Positions 10,294-20,978 of a stretch of DNA of 64,000 nucleotides are shown one piece after another. The notes beneath the pieces were generated by a model. It was given only the letters and a program-made list of their open reading frames with translations. It ran no database searches and was not told the DNA's origin. The position numbers and the translations under genes were made by a program. Where the stretch lies: assembly GCA_024402335.1 (NCBI GenBank), contig JAKSTZ010000002.1:104637-168636 (forward strand), in the 5' to 3' direction. Source of the stretch: Bacteroidales bacterium (lineage in GTDB: Bacteria; Bacteroidota; Bacteroidia; Bacteroidales; UBA1715). How positions within the stretch are numbered: position 1 is the first letter of the stretch; each line of letters starts with the position of its first letter.

Positions 10294-11232
10294 ATGAAAG
10301 TTACTGTTGTTGGAGCAGGAAATGTTGGAGCTACTTGTGCTAACGTTCTTGCATTTAAAGAAATCGCTGATGAAGTAGTAATGCTTGACATTAAAGAAGG
10401 CGTTTCTGAAGGTAAAGCAATGGATATGATGCAAACTGCTCAACTATTGAGCATGGACACTCGTATCATCGGTTGTACAAACGATTACGCTAAAACTGCT
10501 GATTCTGATGTAGTTGTTATCACTTCAGGTATTCCTCGTAAACCAGGTATGACTCGTGAAGAACTTCTTGGCGTAAACGCTGGCATCGTAAAAGGTGTTG
10601 CTGAAAACATTTTGAAATACTCTCCTAACACTATCATCGTTTGTATCTCTAACCCTATGGATACAATGACATACTTAGCTCTTAAATCTCTTGGCTTGCC
10701 AAAGAACAGAGTAATCGGTATGGGTGGTGCACTTGACAGTTCTCGTTTCAAATATTTCTTGTCACAAGCAATCGGTTGTCACTCAAGCGAAGTTGAAGGT
10801 TTCGTAATCGGTGGTCACGGTGATACTACTATGATTCCTATGACTCGTTTCGCTACATACAAAGGTCTTCCTGTTTCAAACTTCCTATCTGCAGAAAAGA
10901 TTGAAGAAGTTGCAAAATCAACTATGGTTGGTGGTGCTACATTGACAGGTTTACTTGGTACTTCAGCTTGGTACGCTCCAGGTGCTGCAGGAGCAGCAGT
11001 TGTTGAAGCTATTCTTCACGATCAAAAGAAAATGATTCCTTGTTCAGTTCTTCTAGAAGGCGAATATGGACAAAACGATATCTGCATCGGTGTTCCTGTA
11101 ATTCTTGGTAAAAACGGTGTTGAAAAAATAGTTGAACTTCCATTAAACGACGAAGAAAAAGCTAAATTCGAAGCTAGTGCAAAATCTGTACAAGGAAACA
11201 TCAACACTTTAAAAGAATTGAAATTAGTTTAG
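10294..11232 (+). CDS. mdh: Malate dehydrogenase
   Basis: Interconverts malate and oxaloacetate with NAD; in anaerobic Bacteroidales it works in the reductive branch toward succinate. The 312-residue protein is of the LDH-like type: Rossmann motif GAGNVGATC at residues 7-15, the substrate loop IPRKPGMTREELL with the arginines typical of malate rather than lactate enzymes, and the active-site histidine in GGHGDTTMIP. It stands alone between divergent moxR and convergent valS with its own promoter element and terminator. Codon use looks like that of a highly expressed gene. Confidence 0.96.
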   Translation: MKVTVVGAGNVGATCANVLAFKEIADEVVMLDIKEGVSEGKAMDMMQTAQLLSMDTRIIGCTNDYAKTADSDVVVITSGIPRKPGMTREELLGVNAGIVKGVAENILKYSPNTIIVCISNPMDTMTYLALKSLGLPKNRVIGMGGALDSSRFKYFLSQAIGCHSSEVEGFVIGGHGDTTMIPMTRFATYKGLPVSNFLSAEKIEEVAKSTMVGGATLTGLLGTSAWYAPGAAGAAVVEAILHDQKKMIPCSVLLEGEYGQNDICIGVPVILGKNGVEKIVELPLNDEEKAKFEASAKSVQGNINTLKELKLV

Positions 11233-11255
11233 TAACTATAAATCAATCTAAATAG

Positions 11256-11283
11256 AAAGGCTACCATTTGGTAGCCTTTTTTA
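11256..11283 (+). terminator. Intrinsic terminator of mdh
   Basis: A 10-bp stem (11256-11265 with 11270-11279) and 4-base loop are followed by T-rich sequence, 24 bases after the mdh stop. Confidence 0.9.
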
Positions 11284-11303
11284 TTTTATAACACGATTTG
11301 TTA

Positions 11304-11342
11304 AAGACAAAAAAACGATATCCATTTCTGAATATCGTTTTT
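11304..11342 (-). terminator. Intrinsic terminator of valS (repeat-type hairpin A)
   Basis: On the minus strand an 11-bp stem (11332-11342 with 11311-11321) closes a 10-base loop TCAGAAATGG and runs into T. The same loop and stem recur at 14213-14250 with a compensating base-pair change. Confidence 0.85.
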
Positions 11343-11361
11343 ACAATAATCATTTACTTAA

Positions 11362-14058
11362 TTATTTCTTCAAAGCAGCAATGCTTTCTTGTAATGTTTT
11401 AATCTTACTTTCAGCATCTGCTTTTTTCTTGCGTTCATTTTCTACAACCTCAGGTTTTGCATTGGCAACAAATTTCTCATTACCAAGCTTTTTCATTACA
11501 GAATTCAAGAAACCTTCCAAATATTTGATTTCCTCTTCCATTTTTACGATTTCTTCTTCTGCATTTACCATACCACCAAGTGGAATTGCATATTCTGTAG
11601 TTCCAACCATAAACGAAGCAGAAGTTGCATCTTTTTCACCTTTTGAAATCGAAGTTAAATTACAGATTTTTAACAATACTGCATCGTAGGCACCATTGTG
11701 TTCACCTTTTGCCACCACAAGATCTAAAGTGTTTTTATTTGGAATATTTCTTTCCAAACGAACAGTACGTACATTAGCGACAAGATTTTTTACAGACTCA
11801 AAATCAGCCACTAATTTTTCGTTTTTGCTATCAGCTTTTGGCATTTGTGAAACCATTACGCTCTCACCTTCCTTACGTTCTTTTACAGCTTGCCAAACTT
11901 CTTCTGTGATGAATGGCATAAATGGATGTAACAACAATGTAAGTTTTTCGAAGAAATCTAATGTTTGTTCCAACGTTTTCTTGTCTATTGGTTGACCATA
12001 AACTGGTTTAACCAATTCCAGATACCAAGCAGAGAATTCATCCCAGAACAACTTATAAACAGTCATCAACGCTTCGGACAAACGATATTTTTCAAAATCA
12101 TCGTTAATTTCTTCTATTGTAGCACTCAATTTAGCATTGAACCATTCAACAGCAAGTTTCGCATACTCTGGTTGTTCAATATCAGCGACCTCCCAACCTT
12201 TTACTAAACGAAGTGCGTTCCAAATCTTACTGTTAAAATTACGTCCTTGTTCACAAAGACTTTCATCGAACAAGATATCGTTTCCTGCAGGAGCAGAAAG
12301 CATCATACCCATACGAACGCCATCAGCTCCGTATTTTTCGATAAGCATTAATGGATCTGGAGAGTTTCCAAGACTCTTACTCATCTTACGACCAATCTTA
12401 TCACGAACAATACCAGTAAAATATACATTACGGAATGGCACGTCTTTCATATATTCTTCACCAGCCATAATCATTCTGGCAACCCAGAAGAAAATAATAT
12501 CCGGACCAGTTACCAAGTCCGCTGTTGGATAGTAATATTTAATTTCTTCGTTACCAGGAGTGTTAATACCATCGAACAATGAAACTGGCCACAACCAAGA
12601 AGAGAACCAAGTATCAAGAGCATCCTCGTCACGAGATAGCTGATCGACAGTAATATTTTCATAACCAGCAATTTTCTTAGCTTCTGCAAGTGCTTCCTCA
12701 GCTGTTAAAGCAACAACAAATTTTTCTTCTTCACCTTCGGTTGTTGGCAAGAAATAAGCAGGAATTCTATGTCCCCACCACAATTGGCGGCTAATACACC
12801 AATCTTGAATATTTTCCAACCAGTTACGATATGTTGTTACATATTTTGTTGGATAAAATTTGATTTTTCCTTCTAATACAGGTGGCAATGCGATATCTGC
12901 AAAATGCTTCATTGACAAGAACCATTGTTTACACAAACGAGGTTCAACAGCAGTATCAGCATTACGTTCAGAATAACCAACTTTATTTTCGTAATCTTCA
13001 ATCTTTTCCAACAAATCAGCAGACTGCAAATCAATTGCAATTTGTTTGCGTACATCCATACGGTCTTGTCCGACATACATTCCAGCTGCTTCAGAAATAG
13101 TTCCGTCAGGATTGAAAATATCTATTGTTTCAAGATTGTGAGTTTTTCCTAAAGCATAGTCATTTACATCATGAGCTGGTGTAACTTTCAAACAACCTGT
13201 ACCAAATTCTATATCAACATAACGGTCTTCTATTACAGGAATCACACGATTTACAAGTGGAACAATAACCTTATGTCCGCGTAACCATTGATTTTTAGGA
13301 TCTTTTGGATTGATACACATAGCTGTATCACCCATTATTGTTTCCGGACGAGTTGTCGCTACTACTGCATAATATCCTTTTGCATCTTTATGTAGAACTT
13401 CACCTTCGCAGTTTGTAGGAACAACAGGATTTGTTTCCGCATCGGCTACATAATAACGCAAATAATATAATTTGCTTTTTTCATCACGATAAATAACCTC
13501 TTCAGTAGAAAGCACCGTTTGAGCCTTTGGATCCCAGTTAACCATACGAAGACCACGGTAAATAAGACCTTTGTTGTACAAGTCAACAAATACCTTCATT
13601 ACGCTTTCGGAACGAGGTTCATCCATAGTAAATGCCGTACGATCCCAATCGCAAGAAGCGCCAAGTTTACGCAATTGTTTTAGAATGATACCTCCGTGTT
13701 CGTCAGTCCATTCCCATGCATGTTTCAAAAACTCTTCACGAGTTAAATCACGTTTCTTTATACCTAGAGCAGCTAATTTATTTACAACCTTAGCTTCTGT
13801 CGCAATAGACGCATGGTCAGTACCAGGAACCCAACATGCATTCTTTCCCATCATACGGGCACGACGTACCAAAATATCTTGAATAGTGTTATTTAACATG
13901 TGTCCCATGTGCAACACACCTGTTACATTTGGTGGAGGGATAACTATCGTGTAAGGAGCACGACTATCTGGTTTAGAACTGAAATATTTATTGTCCAGCC
14001 AATACTGGTACCACTTTGCTTCGACATCCGAAGGATTGTATTGAGAAGGTAAAGCCAT
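11362..14058 (-). CDS. valS: Valyl-tRNA synthetase
   Basis: Class I synthetase charging tRNA-Val. The 898-residue protein has the HIGH motif as HMGH in [15 protein letters not shown], the KMSKS motif in [14 protein letters not shown], the editing domain segment [18 protein letters not shown], and the C-terminal coiled coil with the charged tail typical of bacterial ValRS. The start at 14058 ([20 protein letters not shown]) is the conserved one. It has a terminator downstream and is separated from gpsA by about 220 bases with another terminator, so it is probably a single transcription unit. Confidence 0.97.
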   Translation of the reverse strand: MALPSQYNPSDVEAKWYQYWLDNKYFSSKPDSRAPYTIVIPPPNVTGVLHMGHMLNNTIQDILVRRARMMGKNACWVPGTDHASIATEAKVVNKLAALGIKKRDLTREEFLKHAWEWTDEHGGIILKQLRKLGASCDWDRTAFTMDEPRSESVMKVFVDLYNKGLIYRGLRMVNWDPKAQTVLSTEEVIYRDEKSKLYYLRYYVADAETNPVVPTNCEGEVLHKDAKGYYAVVATTRPETIMGDTAMCINPKDPKNQWLRGHKVIVPLVNRVIPVIEDRYVDIEFGTGCLKVTPAHDVNDYALGKTHNLETIDIFNPDGTISEAAGMYVGQDRMDVRKQIAIDLQSADLLEKIEDYENKVGYSERNADTAVEPRLCKQWFLSMKHFADIALPPVLEGKIKFYPTKYVTTYRNWLENIQDWCISRQLWWGHRIPAYFLPTTEGEEEKFVVALTAEEALAEAKKIAGYENITVDQLSRDEDALDTWFSSWLWPVSLFDGINTPGNEEIKYYYPTADLVTGPDIIFFWVARMIMAGEEYMKDVPFRNVYFTGIVRDKIGRKMSKSLGNSPDPLMLIEKYGADGVRMGMMLSAPAGNDILFDESLCEQGRNFNSKIWNALRLVKGWEVADIEQPEYAKLAVEWFNAKLSATIEEINDDFEKYRLSEALMTVYKLFWDEFSAWYLELVKPVYGQPIDKKTLEQTLDFFEKLTLLLHPFMPFITEEVWQAVKERKEGESVMVSQMPKADSKNEKLVADFESVKNLVANVRTVRLERNIPNKNTLDLVVAKGEHNGAYDAVLLKICNLTSISKGEKDATSASFMVGTTEYAIPLGGMVNAEEEIVKMEEEIKYLEGFLNSVMKKLGNEKFVANAKPEVVENERKKKADAESKIKTLQESIAALKK

Positions 14059-14212
14059 TGTTATAATATTTTACGCGTGCGAAGGTAGTGTTTTTAATTG
14101 ACAATTGATAATTATTGATTGATTAATGATAAATGTTTAATGATTAATTTTTCTGTATAGAAAATGATTCTGCCTTGCCCCATATATTCTATTATTTTCA
14201 CATCAAACGCCC

Positions 14213-14250
14213 AAAACAAAAAAACGATGTCCATTTCTGAGCATCGTTTT
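14213..14250 (-). terminator. Intrinsic terminator of gpsA (repeat-type hairpin B)
   Basis: A 9-bp stem (14242-14250 with 14221-14229) with loop core TCAGAAATGG is followed by a long T run on the minus strand, about 30 bases after the gpsA stop. It is nearly the same element as at 11304-11342. Confidence 0.85.
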
Positions 14251-14280
14251 CATGTTATCATTTTCCAATTTGGAAAACTA

Positions 14281-15276
14281 TTATTTAAACTTTTCAGACA
14301 ATAATTTGAATTCTCGACGTGCAGAACGACGATCATACAAAATATTGTAAACCGCTTGTGTTATAGGCATATCCACATTGTATTTTTCATTTGCATGAAC
14401 AATACAATAAACACCTGTATAACCTTCGGCAACCATATTCATTTCAAGTTGCGCTGCTTTTACCGAATAACCTTTGCCTATCATGGTACCAAACGAACGG
14501 TTACGGCTAAATTGCGAATATGCAGTAACAAGCAAATCGCCAAGATATACGGAATCATTGATATCACGTTTCAATGGTTTCACAACGTCAAGGAAACGTT
14601 TCATTTCTTGTATTGCATTTGACGTCAAAGCCGAAGTAAAGTTATCTCCATAGCCTAATCCATGTGCTATTCCCGAAGCCAACGCCATCACATTCTTCAA
14701 AACTGCAGAATACTCGATTCCTTCCATGTCTTTCGACAAACATGTGTGAATGAATGGAACCTTTAGCATTTCTGCCACTGTTTTCGCCAATTTTTGGTTA
14801 GCTGAACCTATTGTCAAGTATGACACACGTTCCATAGCAACCTCTTCGGCATGACAAGGACCTGAAATAACGGCCATTTGTCTTGGTTTAACTCTAAAAC
14901 GTTCTTGCAAATATTCCGAAACAAGCATAACTTTTTCTGGTTCCATACCTTTTACCGCTGTCACCAATTGCTTTTTTGACAAATCAACAGTAATGCCAGC
15001 ACATAAAGAATCAATAAATTTTGAAGGAACACAAAAGATAATTATATCCGCATCACGGACTGCATCATCAGCATTGTCGAATATACGCAATTTCTTAGTA
15101 TTATATTCGATATCAGAGACATACATAGGATTATGTCCTGTTTGTTCAATACCTTCCTTAATTTCAGGTTCTCGGATATACCAAGAAACTGATTTTTGGC
15201 TCATATGAAGTATTTTTACAATGGCACTTGCCCAACTACCACTACCAAGTAAAGCTACTGTATTTTTTGATTTCAT
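14281..15276 (-). CDS. gpsA: NAD(P)-dependent glycerol-3-phosphate dehydrogenase
   Basis: Reduces dihydroxyacetone phosphate to sn-glycerol 3-phosphate, the backbone for membrane phospholipids. The 331-residue protein begins MKSKNTVALLGSGSWASAIV with the GxGxW nucleotide-binding motif; it has IIFCVPSKF, the catalytic-region VLKNVMALASGIAHGLGYGDN and NRSFGTMIGKG. The start at 15276 is preferred over an earlier in-frame codon at 15294 because it lies two bases after the lysS stop and fits the family N-terminus. It is cotranscribed with lysS. Confidence 0.95.
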   Translation of the reverse strand: MKSKNTVALLGSGSWASAIVKILHMSQKSVSWYIREPEIKEGIEQTGHNPMYVSDIEYNTKKLRIFDNADDAVRDADIIIFCVPSKFIDSLCAGITVDLSKKQLVTAVKGMEPEKVMLVSEYLQERFRVKPRQMAVISGPCHAEEVAMERVSYLTIGSANQKLAKTVAEMLKVPFIHTCLSKDMEGIEYSAVLKNVMALASGIAHGLGYGDNFTSALTSNAIQEMKRFLDVVKPLKRDINDSVYLGDLLVTAYSQFSRNRSFGTMIGKGYSVKAAQLEMNMVAEGYTGVYCIVHANEKYNVDMPITQAVYNILYDRRSARREFKLLSEKFK

Positions 15277-15278
15277 AA

Positions 15279-17000
15279 TTATTGATTCAACCAAGATTTA
15301 ACGTCTTCTGGTTTAGGATTAGTTAAATTTAATTTATTCTTTTTGTTGTAACCACACATGTCGGCATGCATTTTTGTGAACTTAACAGCTTGTGCATCTG
15401 CCAATTTCACAAAACCAAGTGCTTGAATCACTTCTGCCCATTCTTGTGGAATACCGGCAGCTACGTACACAGAAATATCGTCTTTCGCTGCTTTCTTTTC
15501 TGGTTTCATTTGTGGGAAGAACAATACATCCTGAATTGTCGATGCACCTGTCATAATCATACACAAACGGTCTATACCCATACCCATACCAGATGTTGGA
15601 GGCATACCATATTCCAATGCACGTACGAAATCGTGGTCAATAAACATAGCTTCGTCATCACCTTTTTCAGATAAACGAAGTTGATCTTTGAAACGTTCGT
15701 ATTGATCGATTGGATCATTCAATTCAGAATATGCGTTACACAATTCTTTACCGTTTACCATCAACTCGAAACGTTCTGTAAGATTTGGATTATTTCTATG
15801 TTTTTTACACAAAGGAGACATTTCTATTGGATAATCGATAATGAACGTTGGTTGAATATAAGTGCCTTCGCAGAATTCACCAAAAATTTCATCTATCATC
15901 TTACCTTTACCGAATGTTTCGTCAACATGGCCAAGTTTTAATTCGTGGCAGATAGAACGAATTTCTTCTTCTGATTTACCATCTAAATCATAGCCAGTCT
16001 TTTCTTTTATCGCATCAAGCATAGTGATACGTTTAAATGGAGCTTTGAAACTGATAGTCTTGCCATCGAATGTTGTTTCCGTAGAGCCATTTACAGCAAT
16101 ACATATTGTTTCCAACAATTGTTCAGTAAACGACATCATCCAATTGTAGTCCTTGTATGAGACATAGATTTCCATACAAGTAAACTCAGGATTATGGAAC
16201 TTATCCATACCTTCGTTACGGAAGTTCTTACCGATTTCATATACACCTTCGAAACCACCAACAATAAGTCGTTTCAAATACAATTCCGTAGCGATACGAC
16301 AATACAAATCAATATCCAATGAATTATGGTGAGTAATGAACGGACGAGCACTTGCTCCACCTGGGATTGCTTGAAGAATTGGAGTTTCAACTTCCAAGTA
16401 ACCACGTGAATTGAAGAACGAACGCATAGTTTCCAATATTTTCGCACGTTTTACGAAAACATCTTTTACACCACCGTTCACAACCAAATCAACATAACGT
16501 TGACGGTAACGCAATTCTGGATCGCTGAAAGCATCGTACACAACGCCATCTTTTTCCTTAACAATTGGAAGCGGACGAAGAGATTTACTTAAAACTGTCA
16601 AAGTTTTAACATGTACAGAGATTTCACCCATTTGTGTAACAAACGCATAACCAGAAACACCGACAAAGTCACCAATGTCAAGTAATTTCTTGAAAACTTC
16701 GTTATACAATGTTTTGTCTTCATCCGGACAGATTTCGTCACGGTTAATATATAATTGTATTCTTCCGAAAGAATCTTGTAATTCTGCGAAAGAAGCTTTA
16801 CCCATTACACGACGAGCCATAAGACGACCTGCCAATGTAACATTTTGGAACAAACCACTCTCTGGAGTAAATTTTTCTAAGATTTCTTTTGAGTTTGCTG
16901 TTACCGTATATTCTGCTTCTGGATACGGATTAATTCCCAAATCGCGCAATTTCTGCAAAGAGTTTCTGCGCACTTGTTCTTGTTCACTCAATTGTTGCAT
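15279..17000 (-). CDS. lysS: Lysyl-tRNA synthetase (class II)
   Basis: Charges tRNA-Lys. About 573 residues: an N-terminal OB-fold anticodon-binding domain ([20 protein letters not shown]) and a class II catalytic core with motif 2 region [20 protein letters not shown] and motif 3 [15 protein letters not shown]. The C-terminus extends about 70 residues beyond motif 3 ([17 protein letters not shown] onward), an extension seen in Bacteroidales homologues as far as I recall. The ATG at 17000 ([18 protein letters not shown]) is chosen because a TATATTTG promoter element lies just upstream; longer frames to 17117 would start inside or upstream of it. Confidence 0.96.
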   Translation of the reverse strand: MQQLSEQEQVRRNSLQKLRDLGINPYPEAEYTVTANSKEILEKFTPESGLFQNVTLAGRLMARRVMGKASFAELQDSFGRIQLYINRDEICPDEDKTLYNEVFKKLLDIGDFVGVSGYAFVTQMGEISVHVKTLTVLSKSLRPLPIVKEKDGVVYDAFSDPELRYRQRYVDLVVNGGVKDVFVKRAKILETMRSFFNSRGYLEVETPILQAIPGGASARPFITHHNSLDIDLYCRIATELYLKRLIVGGFEGVYEIGKNFRNEGMDKFHNPEFTCMEIYVSYKDYNWMMSFTEQLLETICIAVNGSTETTFDGKTISFKAPFKRITMLDAIKEKTGYDLDGKSEEEIRSICHELKLGHVDETFGKGKMIDEIFGEFCEGTYIQPTFIIDYPIEMSPLCKKHRNNPNLTERFELMVNGKELCNAYSELNDPIDQYERFKDQLRLSEKGDDEAMFIDHDFVRALEYGMPPTSGMGMGIDRLCMIMTGASTIQDVLFFPQMKPEKKAAKDDISVYVAAGIPQEWAEVIQALGFVKLADAQAVKFTKMHADMCGYNKKNKLNLTNPKPEDVKSWLNQ

Positions 17001-17022
17001 AGTATTTTGAATAAAATTTCGG

Positions 17023-17030
17023 CAAATATA
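17023..17030 (-). promoter_or_regulatory. Promoter -7 element of lysS-gpsA
   Basis: TATATTTG on the minus strand, preceded 17 bases upstream by TTTG, and 22 bases before the lysS ATG. It supports the start at 17000. Confidence 0.6.
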
Positions 17031-17126
17031 GACAATATATTTTTTCTCAAACTGAAAGTTATAAAAGATTACGAACAAAAAAACACCAAAGAGTATGAAA
17101 ACACGAACCGACAACAAAATTCTGCC

Positions 17127-17495
17127 TTATTCCCGTATCATTACTATCTCAGGATATTCGTTTTTCAATCTTTTAGGTAATTTTTTCACTACTTCCGAAT
17201 AACTGTGACGAATCAATCCTTGGATTTTTGAGTTTTGCAATGTTCCAAACAAATTCAGTTGATTCCACAAGCGTTTATTCATGTGGTATGCCCCTGAAAT
17301 TTCAGAAAATTCACCTCGCAACTCTACCGCATATTCAGGATCGCACTTCAACACGAACCATTCTGTGTTTTCCAAATCTATCATAGCAAAGATTTTTCCA
17401 CACACACGAAATACCAAGGTAGTTTCATCAAAAGGAAAGTCTTCCGTCGCCAAAGGCAACGAAAGACAATATTCCCGAACAGTTTCGATATTCAC
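17127..17495 (-). CDS. MmcQ/YjbR family protein
   Basis: A 122-residue protein of the MmcQ/YjbR family: MNIETVREYCLSLPLATEDF at the start, then FRVCGKIFAMIDLE and the closing LIRHSYSEVVKKLPK. The fold resembles a double-wing DNA-binding domain, but the cellular role is not known. It is the last gene of the ybbR-coaE-M3 run, 2 bases after the peptidase stop, so it is very likely cotranscribed. Confidence 0.85.
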   Translation of the reverse strand: MNIETVREYCLSLPLATEDFPFDETTLVFRVCGKIFAMIDLENTEWFVLKCDPEYAVELRGEFSEISGAYHMNKRLWNQLNLFGTLQNSKIQGLIRHSYSEVVKKLPKRLKNEYPEIVMIRE

Positions 17496-17497
17496 TT

Positions 17498-19216
17498 CTA
17501 CCCTAATTTTTGAATTTCAGCATACACAAAATCCACAAGTTCTTTCACGTATTCATACGAGAATTTGAACTCTATGCCTGCCGCTTTATAAATTTCAGGT
17601 ATTGATTTGGTATAACCCAATTTCATAAATGCTTCGTAGTGCTCCAAGGCCTGCTGTGGATTTTCTTTGTATTGCTTCCACATTGCTATAGCACCAAGTT
17701 GTGCAAAACCATATTCTATATAATAGAAAGGCACTTCAAATATGTGCAATTGTTTTTGCCAAGTACACTTACGAATTTGCTCCAGACCAGACCAATCAAT
17801 TGTATTACCTGATTCAAATTCTTGAAGAATTGTAATCCATTGTGATTCACGTTGTTCTGCTGTATGAGTCGGATTTTCGTACAACCAATGTTGGAATTTA
17901 TCTATTATTGCAATCCATGGAATTACAGACAAAACTCCTTCTAATTGGCTTCGTTTTGCACGCTTCAAATCCTCTTCTTTTTCGAAATAGAAATGCCAAT
18001 GTTCCATAGAAATCAACTCCATGCTCATAGAAGCAAGCTCTGCCACTTCCGATGGCAAATCTTTGAATTCAACCAATGGCAAATCTGCAGATATTATTGA
18101 ATGAATTGCATGACCACCTTCGTGAACCAATGTCTCTACATCATGCAAAACACCTGCAGCATTCATAAAAATAAAAGGTATATTGCTCTCATACAATGGA
18201 TTATTATAACCTCCAGGCGCCTTTCCTATTCGAGATTCCAAATCCCAATAGCCATTTTCGGAAAGTAAGCGAAGACATTCGCCATAATATGGTTTTATTT
18301 CAGAAAAACATGCAATAGTTTTAGCAACAAAATCCTTTGTATCGGAGAATGGTTTCAATGCTGATTTTTGATCCGCATCAACTTCCATATCCCATGGTCT
18401 AAGAACATCTAAACCAAGTTTTTGTTTTCTCTTTTTATTGATTTCTGTCAAAATTGGAGGCACTGCTTTTTGAATAGCTTGATGAAAAGCAAAGCAATCT
18501 TCTTTTGTGTAATCAAAACGGCAAAGACTTTTAAACTTATAGTCTCTAAAGTTTTGGAAACCTGCATTCAACGCAACTTGATGTCTCTTTTCTATTAATT
18601 TTGACAACAAGTCATTTAGCGTATTACGATCTTGCAAACGACGTTGCTGCATTTTCATGTACACAGTTTCACGAACCGTTCTATCTGTTTTCTTAAGATA
18701 GACAGAAGCTTGTTGCAATGTCTTGGTTCCCTCGTGTTCTATAGTCATTTGCGAAGTAACATTGCCATATTCCTGCTCCATTGTCGATAATTCGGCAATT
18801 AACGGAACGTTCTCCTCACGGAACAACGCAGCACGCTGCTGCATTCCCTTTTTCATTATGGAGTAATCGCCAGCGAGAGAATTGAAGAACGGATTCTCAA
18901 GACATTTTTTATCTAAAAGATTCGAAAATTTCTGTTCCTCCGGTTCTATTTCTGTAACGAACACATTAAAATGATTACGTAACGCTTCATTGGTTGTGTC
19001 GCAAGTCATTTTTATGTAACGCCACGACATATCTTCTTCCATTACAGCCTCTACCTCGCTTCTAAACGCAAGGAATTCCAACATTGCCACTTCGGAATCA
19101 ATTGGAAACACCAACAATTGTTCGTAGTACGGACGAACATCATCCCACGAATTAATTTGTAAATCTACAGGCAAATATTTTCTTTTTTGTTTTGCCTGTT
19201 CCAATACACTAGTCAT
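17498..19216 (-). CDS. M3 family oligoendopeptidase (PepF-like)
   Basis: A 572-residue zinc metallopeptidase of family M3. The zinc motif HEGGH is at residues 365-369 in ETLVHEGGHAIHS, with the third ligand region about 25 residues on (LPSEVAELASMSMEL). Family members cut short cytosolic peptides. No signal peptide is present, which fits a cytosolic role. It lies between the DUF5606 gene (5 bases) and the MmcQ gene (2 bases) in one operon. Confidence 0.92.
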   Translation of the reverse strand: MTSVLEQAKQKRKYLPVDLQINSWDDVRPYYEQLLVFPIDSEVAMLEFLAFRSEVEAVMEEDMSWRYIKMTCDTTNEALRNHFNVFVTEIEPEEQKFSNLLDKKCLENPFFNSLAGDYSIMKKGMQQRAALFREENVPLIAELSTMEQEYGNVTSQMTIEHEGTKTLQQASVYLKKTDRTVRETVYMKMQQRRLQDRNTLNDLLSKLIEKRHQVALNAGFQNFRDYKFKSLCRFDYTKEDCFAFHQAIQKAVPPILTEINKKRKQKLGLDVLRPWDMEVDADQKSALKPFSDTKDFVAKTIACFSEIKPYYGECLRLLSENGYWDLESRIGKAPGGYNNPLYESNIPFIFMNAAGVLHDVETLVHEGGHAIHSIISADLPLVEFKDLPSEVAELASMSMELISMEHWHFYFEKEEDLKRAKRSQLEGVLSVIPWIAIIDKFQHWLYENPTHTAEQRESQWITILQEFESGNTIDWSGLEQIRKCTWQKQLHIFEVPFYYIEYGFAQLGAIAMWKQYKENPQQALEHYEAFMKLGYTKSIPEIYKAAGIEFKFSYEYVKELVDFVYAEIQKLG

Positions 19217-19221
19217 GGTTA

Positions 19222-19632
19222 TTATTTTTGACTTTCTTCTGCTTTTTCTTCAAAATTCAAAAGACCTTTAGCACAAAGAATATTGTACCAATTCAACACT
19301 TTTTTCATGTCCGAAACATATACACGTTCTTTGTCGTAGTTTGGCAAAACATCACCAAAATAGTCCTTTATATCTTCATTTGTTGACTTTGAAGAAATTG
19401 AAGTCTGACCTTTGTTTTCCATTTTATAGATTTTTTCGAAAATCTCTGCCAAAGGAACTTCTTCGTCTTCTGTATAAATTGCGATATCTTCCAACGCACT
19501 CACTTTTGAAGAAAAATATACTGGAATTTTCTTACCTGTTTCTAACGATTCTACAATAATACTTCGTGATGATTGAGCAACTAATTTGAACAATCCTGAT
19601 TGTCCCGAAATAGATAAAATATCTTTTAACAT
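19222..19632 (-). CDS. DUF5606 domain protein
   Basis: A 136-residue protein whose N-terminal half (MLKDILSISGQSGLFKLVAQ, then KKIPVYFSSKVSALEDIAIY) matches DUF5606, a small conserved family of Bacteroidota with no assigned function. The C-terminal half is charged and partly helical and ends in a Lys/Glu-rich tail. It sits 12 bases after the TerB/DnaJ gene and just before the M3 peptidase. A regulatory or adaptor role would be a guess. Confidence 0.8.
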   Translation of the reverse strand: MLKDILSISGQSGLFKLVAQSSRSIIVESLETGKKIPVYFSSKVSALEDIAIYTEDEEVPLAEIFEKIYKMENKGQTSISSKSTNEDIKDYFGDVLPNYDKERVYVSDMKKVLNWYNILCAKGLLNFEEKAEESQK

Positions 19633-19644
19633 AATAGTAATGAA

Positions 19645-20394
19645 TTATTTAATATTTCTTTGTTTTTTGATTCTTTCGTATGCTTCGTTTATTTTTCTAA
19701 ACTTCTCATTTGCAGATTTTTGTACATCTTCACCAAGATGACTGACTTTATCTGGATGATATTTGATAGCCATTTTCTTATACGCCTTCTTCACTTCTTC
19801 ATCCGTTGCAGCAGAAGTGATTTCCAATACTTGGTAGGCACTTTCCAAATCATCATAGAATGTCGCCTTAATCGACTGGCTATCACTCACAGAAATACCT
19901 AATAAAGACGCAATATTTTCTATTACAGAAATTTCACTTGGATCAATTACACCATCGCTTTGTGCAACTGCATACAATAAGTGCAACAATTCCAAACGTG
20001 AAGCATATTGCATATTTTGACGTATCTGAGCACACACATCAGCAAGCGGAATATCTTTCTTTAATACGTCACGCAATGCCTTCAACATATTTGCCGCACG
20101 AGATTCACCAAACGAAGACAGCAAATATTTCTTTACATAATCAAGTTCTGATTTTTTTACTATTCCATCTGCCTTCATTACAGCAGCAATAAGTACTAAC
20201 AACGAAATATAAAAGTCATTTTGCGACATTCTTCGTTGTTGTTCAAATGGATCTGCCGTACCCGCAGACGTGCTACCGACTGTCGGCGACGTAACATTGT
20301 CAAACAGCGAACCTATAGCACCACCAATTAAGGCGCCAATAATTCCACCTGTTGCAAATCCGATACCTGCACCTATCCAACGACCTAATCCCAT
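19645..20394 (-). CDS. TerB/J-domain co-chaperone-like protein
   Basis: A 249-residue protein with three parts: a glycine-zipper hydrophobic N-terminus (WIGAGIGFATGGIIGALIGG), a TerB-like helical domain at about 55-155, and a C-terminal J domain (about 185-249) with the HPD motif in IKYHPDKVSHLGE. The layout resembles DjlA, a membrane-anchored DnaJ relative that stimulates DnaK. Its start overlaps the end of coaE by 10 bases, implying coupling. Its client is unknown. Confidence 0.85.
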   Translation of the reverse strand: MGLGRWIGAGIGFATGGIIGALIGGAIGSLFDNVTSPTVGSTSAGTADPFEQQRRMSQNDFYISLLVLIAAVMKADGIVKKSELDYVKKYLLSSFGESRAANMLKALRDVLKKDIPLADVCAQIRQNMQYASRLELLHLLYAVAQSDGVIDPSEISVIENIASLLGISVSDSQSIKATFYDDLESAYQVLEITSAATDEEVKKAYKKMAIKYHPDKVSHLGEDVQKSANEKFRKINEAYERIKKQRNIK

Positions 20395-20975
20395 AATCTC
20401 TTTTTTATAGTATTAAATACATCCATAACCTGTGAGATTACAAAGGTATCATTATTTTCTATAATAAAATCTGCATTAGCAACCGCTTTTTTTGTCGAAG
20501 ACTGATTGTTTATTCTCGCAATCACACTATTCGCATCACAATTGTCACGTTTTTGTACTCTTTGTACACGAATACTATCATCTGCAACAACTACTATAGA
20601 AGCATCAAACTTTTTGTAAAGATCTGATTCATAGAGCAAAGCCGTTTCCATTATTGTAAAATCAGACTCTTGATTTTCACTCCACTTTTCATAATCCAAC
20701 CACACCCGTGGATGAACAATAGAATTTACTTTTTCACAAAGAGACCTATCGGAAAATATAGCATTAGCCATTATTTTCTTTTGTAAACGGCCATTTTCAT
20801 ACACATTGTCACCTATAAGCGATTTTAAAGAAGAGACGATAAAGTCGTCTTTTTCCATAAGCATTTTGGCACGACTATCACTATCGTAAACCGGAACGCC
20901 AAGTATAGAGAAAATTCGTGCTACAACACTTTTTCCGCATCCTATCCCACCTGTTAATGCAATATGTTTTTTCAT
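20385..20975 (-). CDS. coaE: Dephospho-CoA kinase
   Basis: Last enzyme of coenzyme A synthesis, phosphorylating the ribose of dephospho-CoA. The 196-residue protein has the P-loop GGIGCGKS at about 9-16, the YDSDSRAK segment and the HPRVW motif typical of CoaE. It follows ybbR by 3 bases and overlaps the TerB/J gene by 10 bases. Confidence 0.95.
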   Translation of the reverse strand: MKKHIALTGGIGCGKSVVARIFSILGVPVYDSDSRAKMLMEKDDFIVSSLKSLIGDNVYENGRLQKKIMANAIFSDRSLCEKVNSIVHPRVWLDYEKWSENQESDFTIMETALLYESDLYKKFDASIVVVADDSIRVQRVQKRDNCDANSVIARINNQSSTKKAVANADFIIENNDTFVISQVMDVFNTIKKRLWD

Positions 20976-20978
20976 GAT

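Noticed and set aside
12137..12532. 131-codon open frame on the plus strand
   Set aside because: Lies wholly within valS on the opposite strand.
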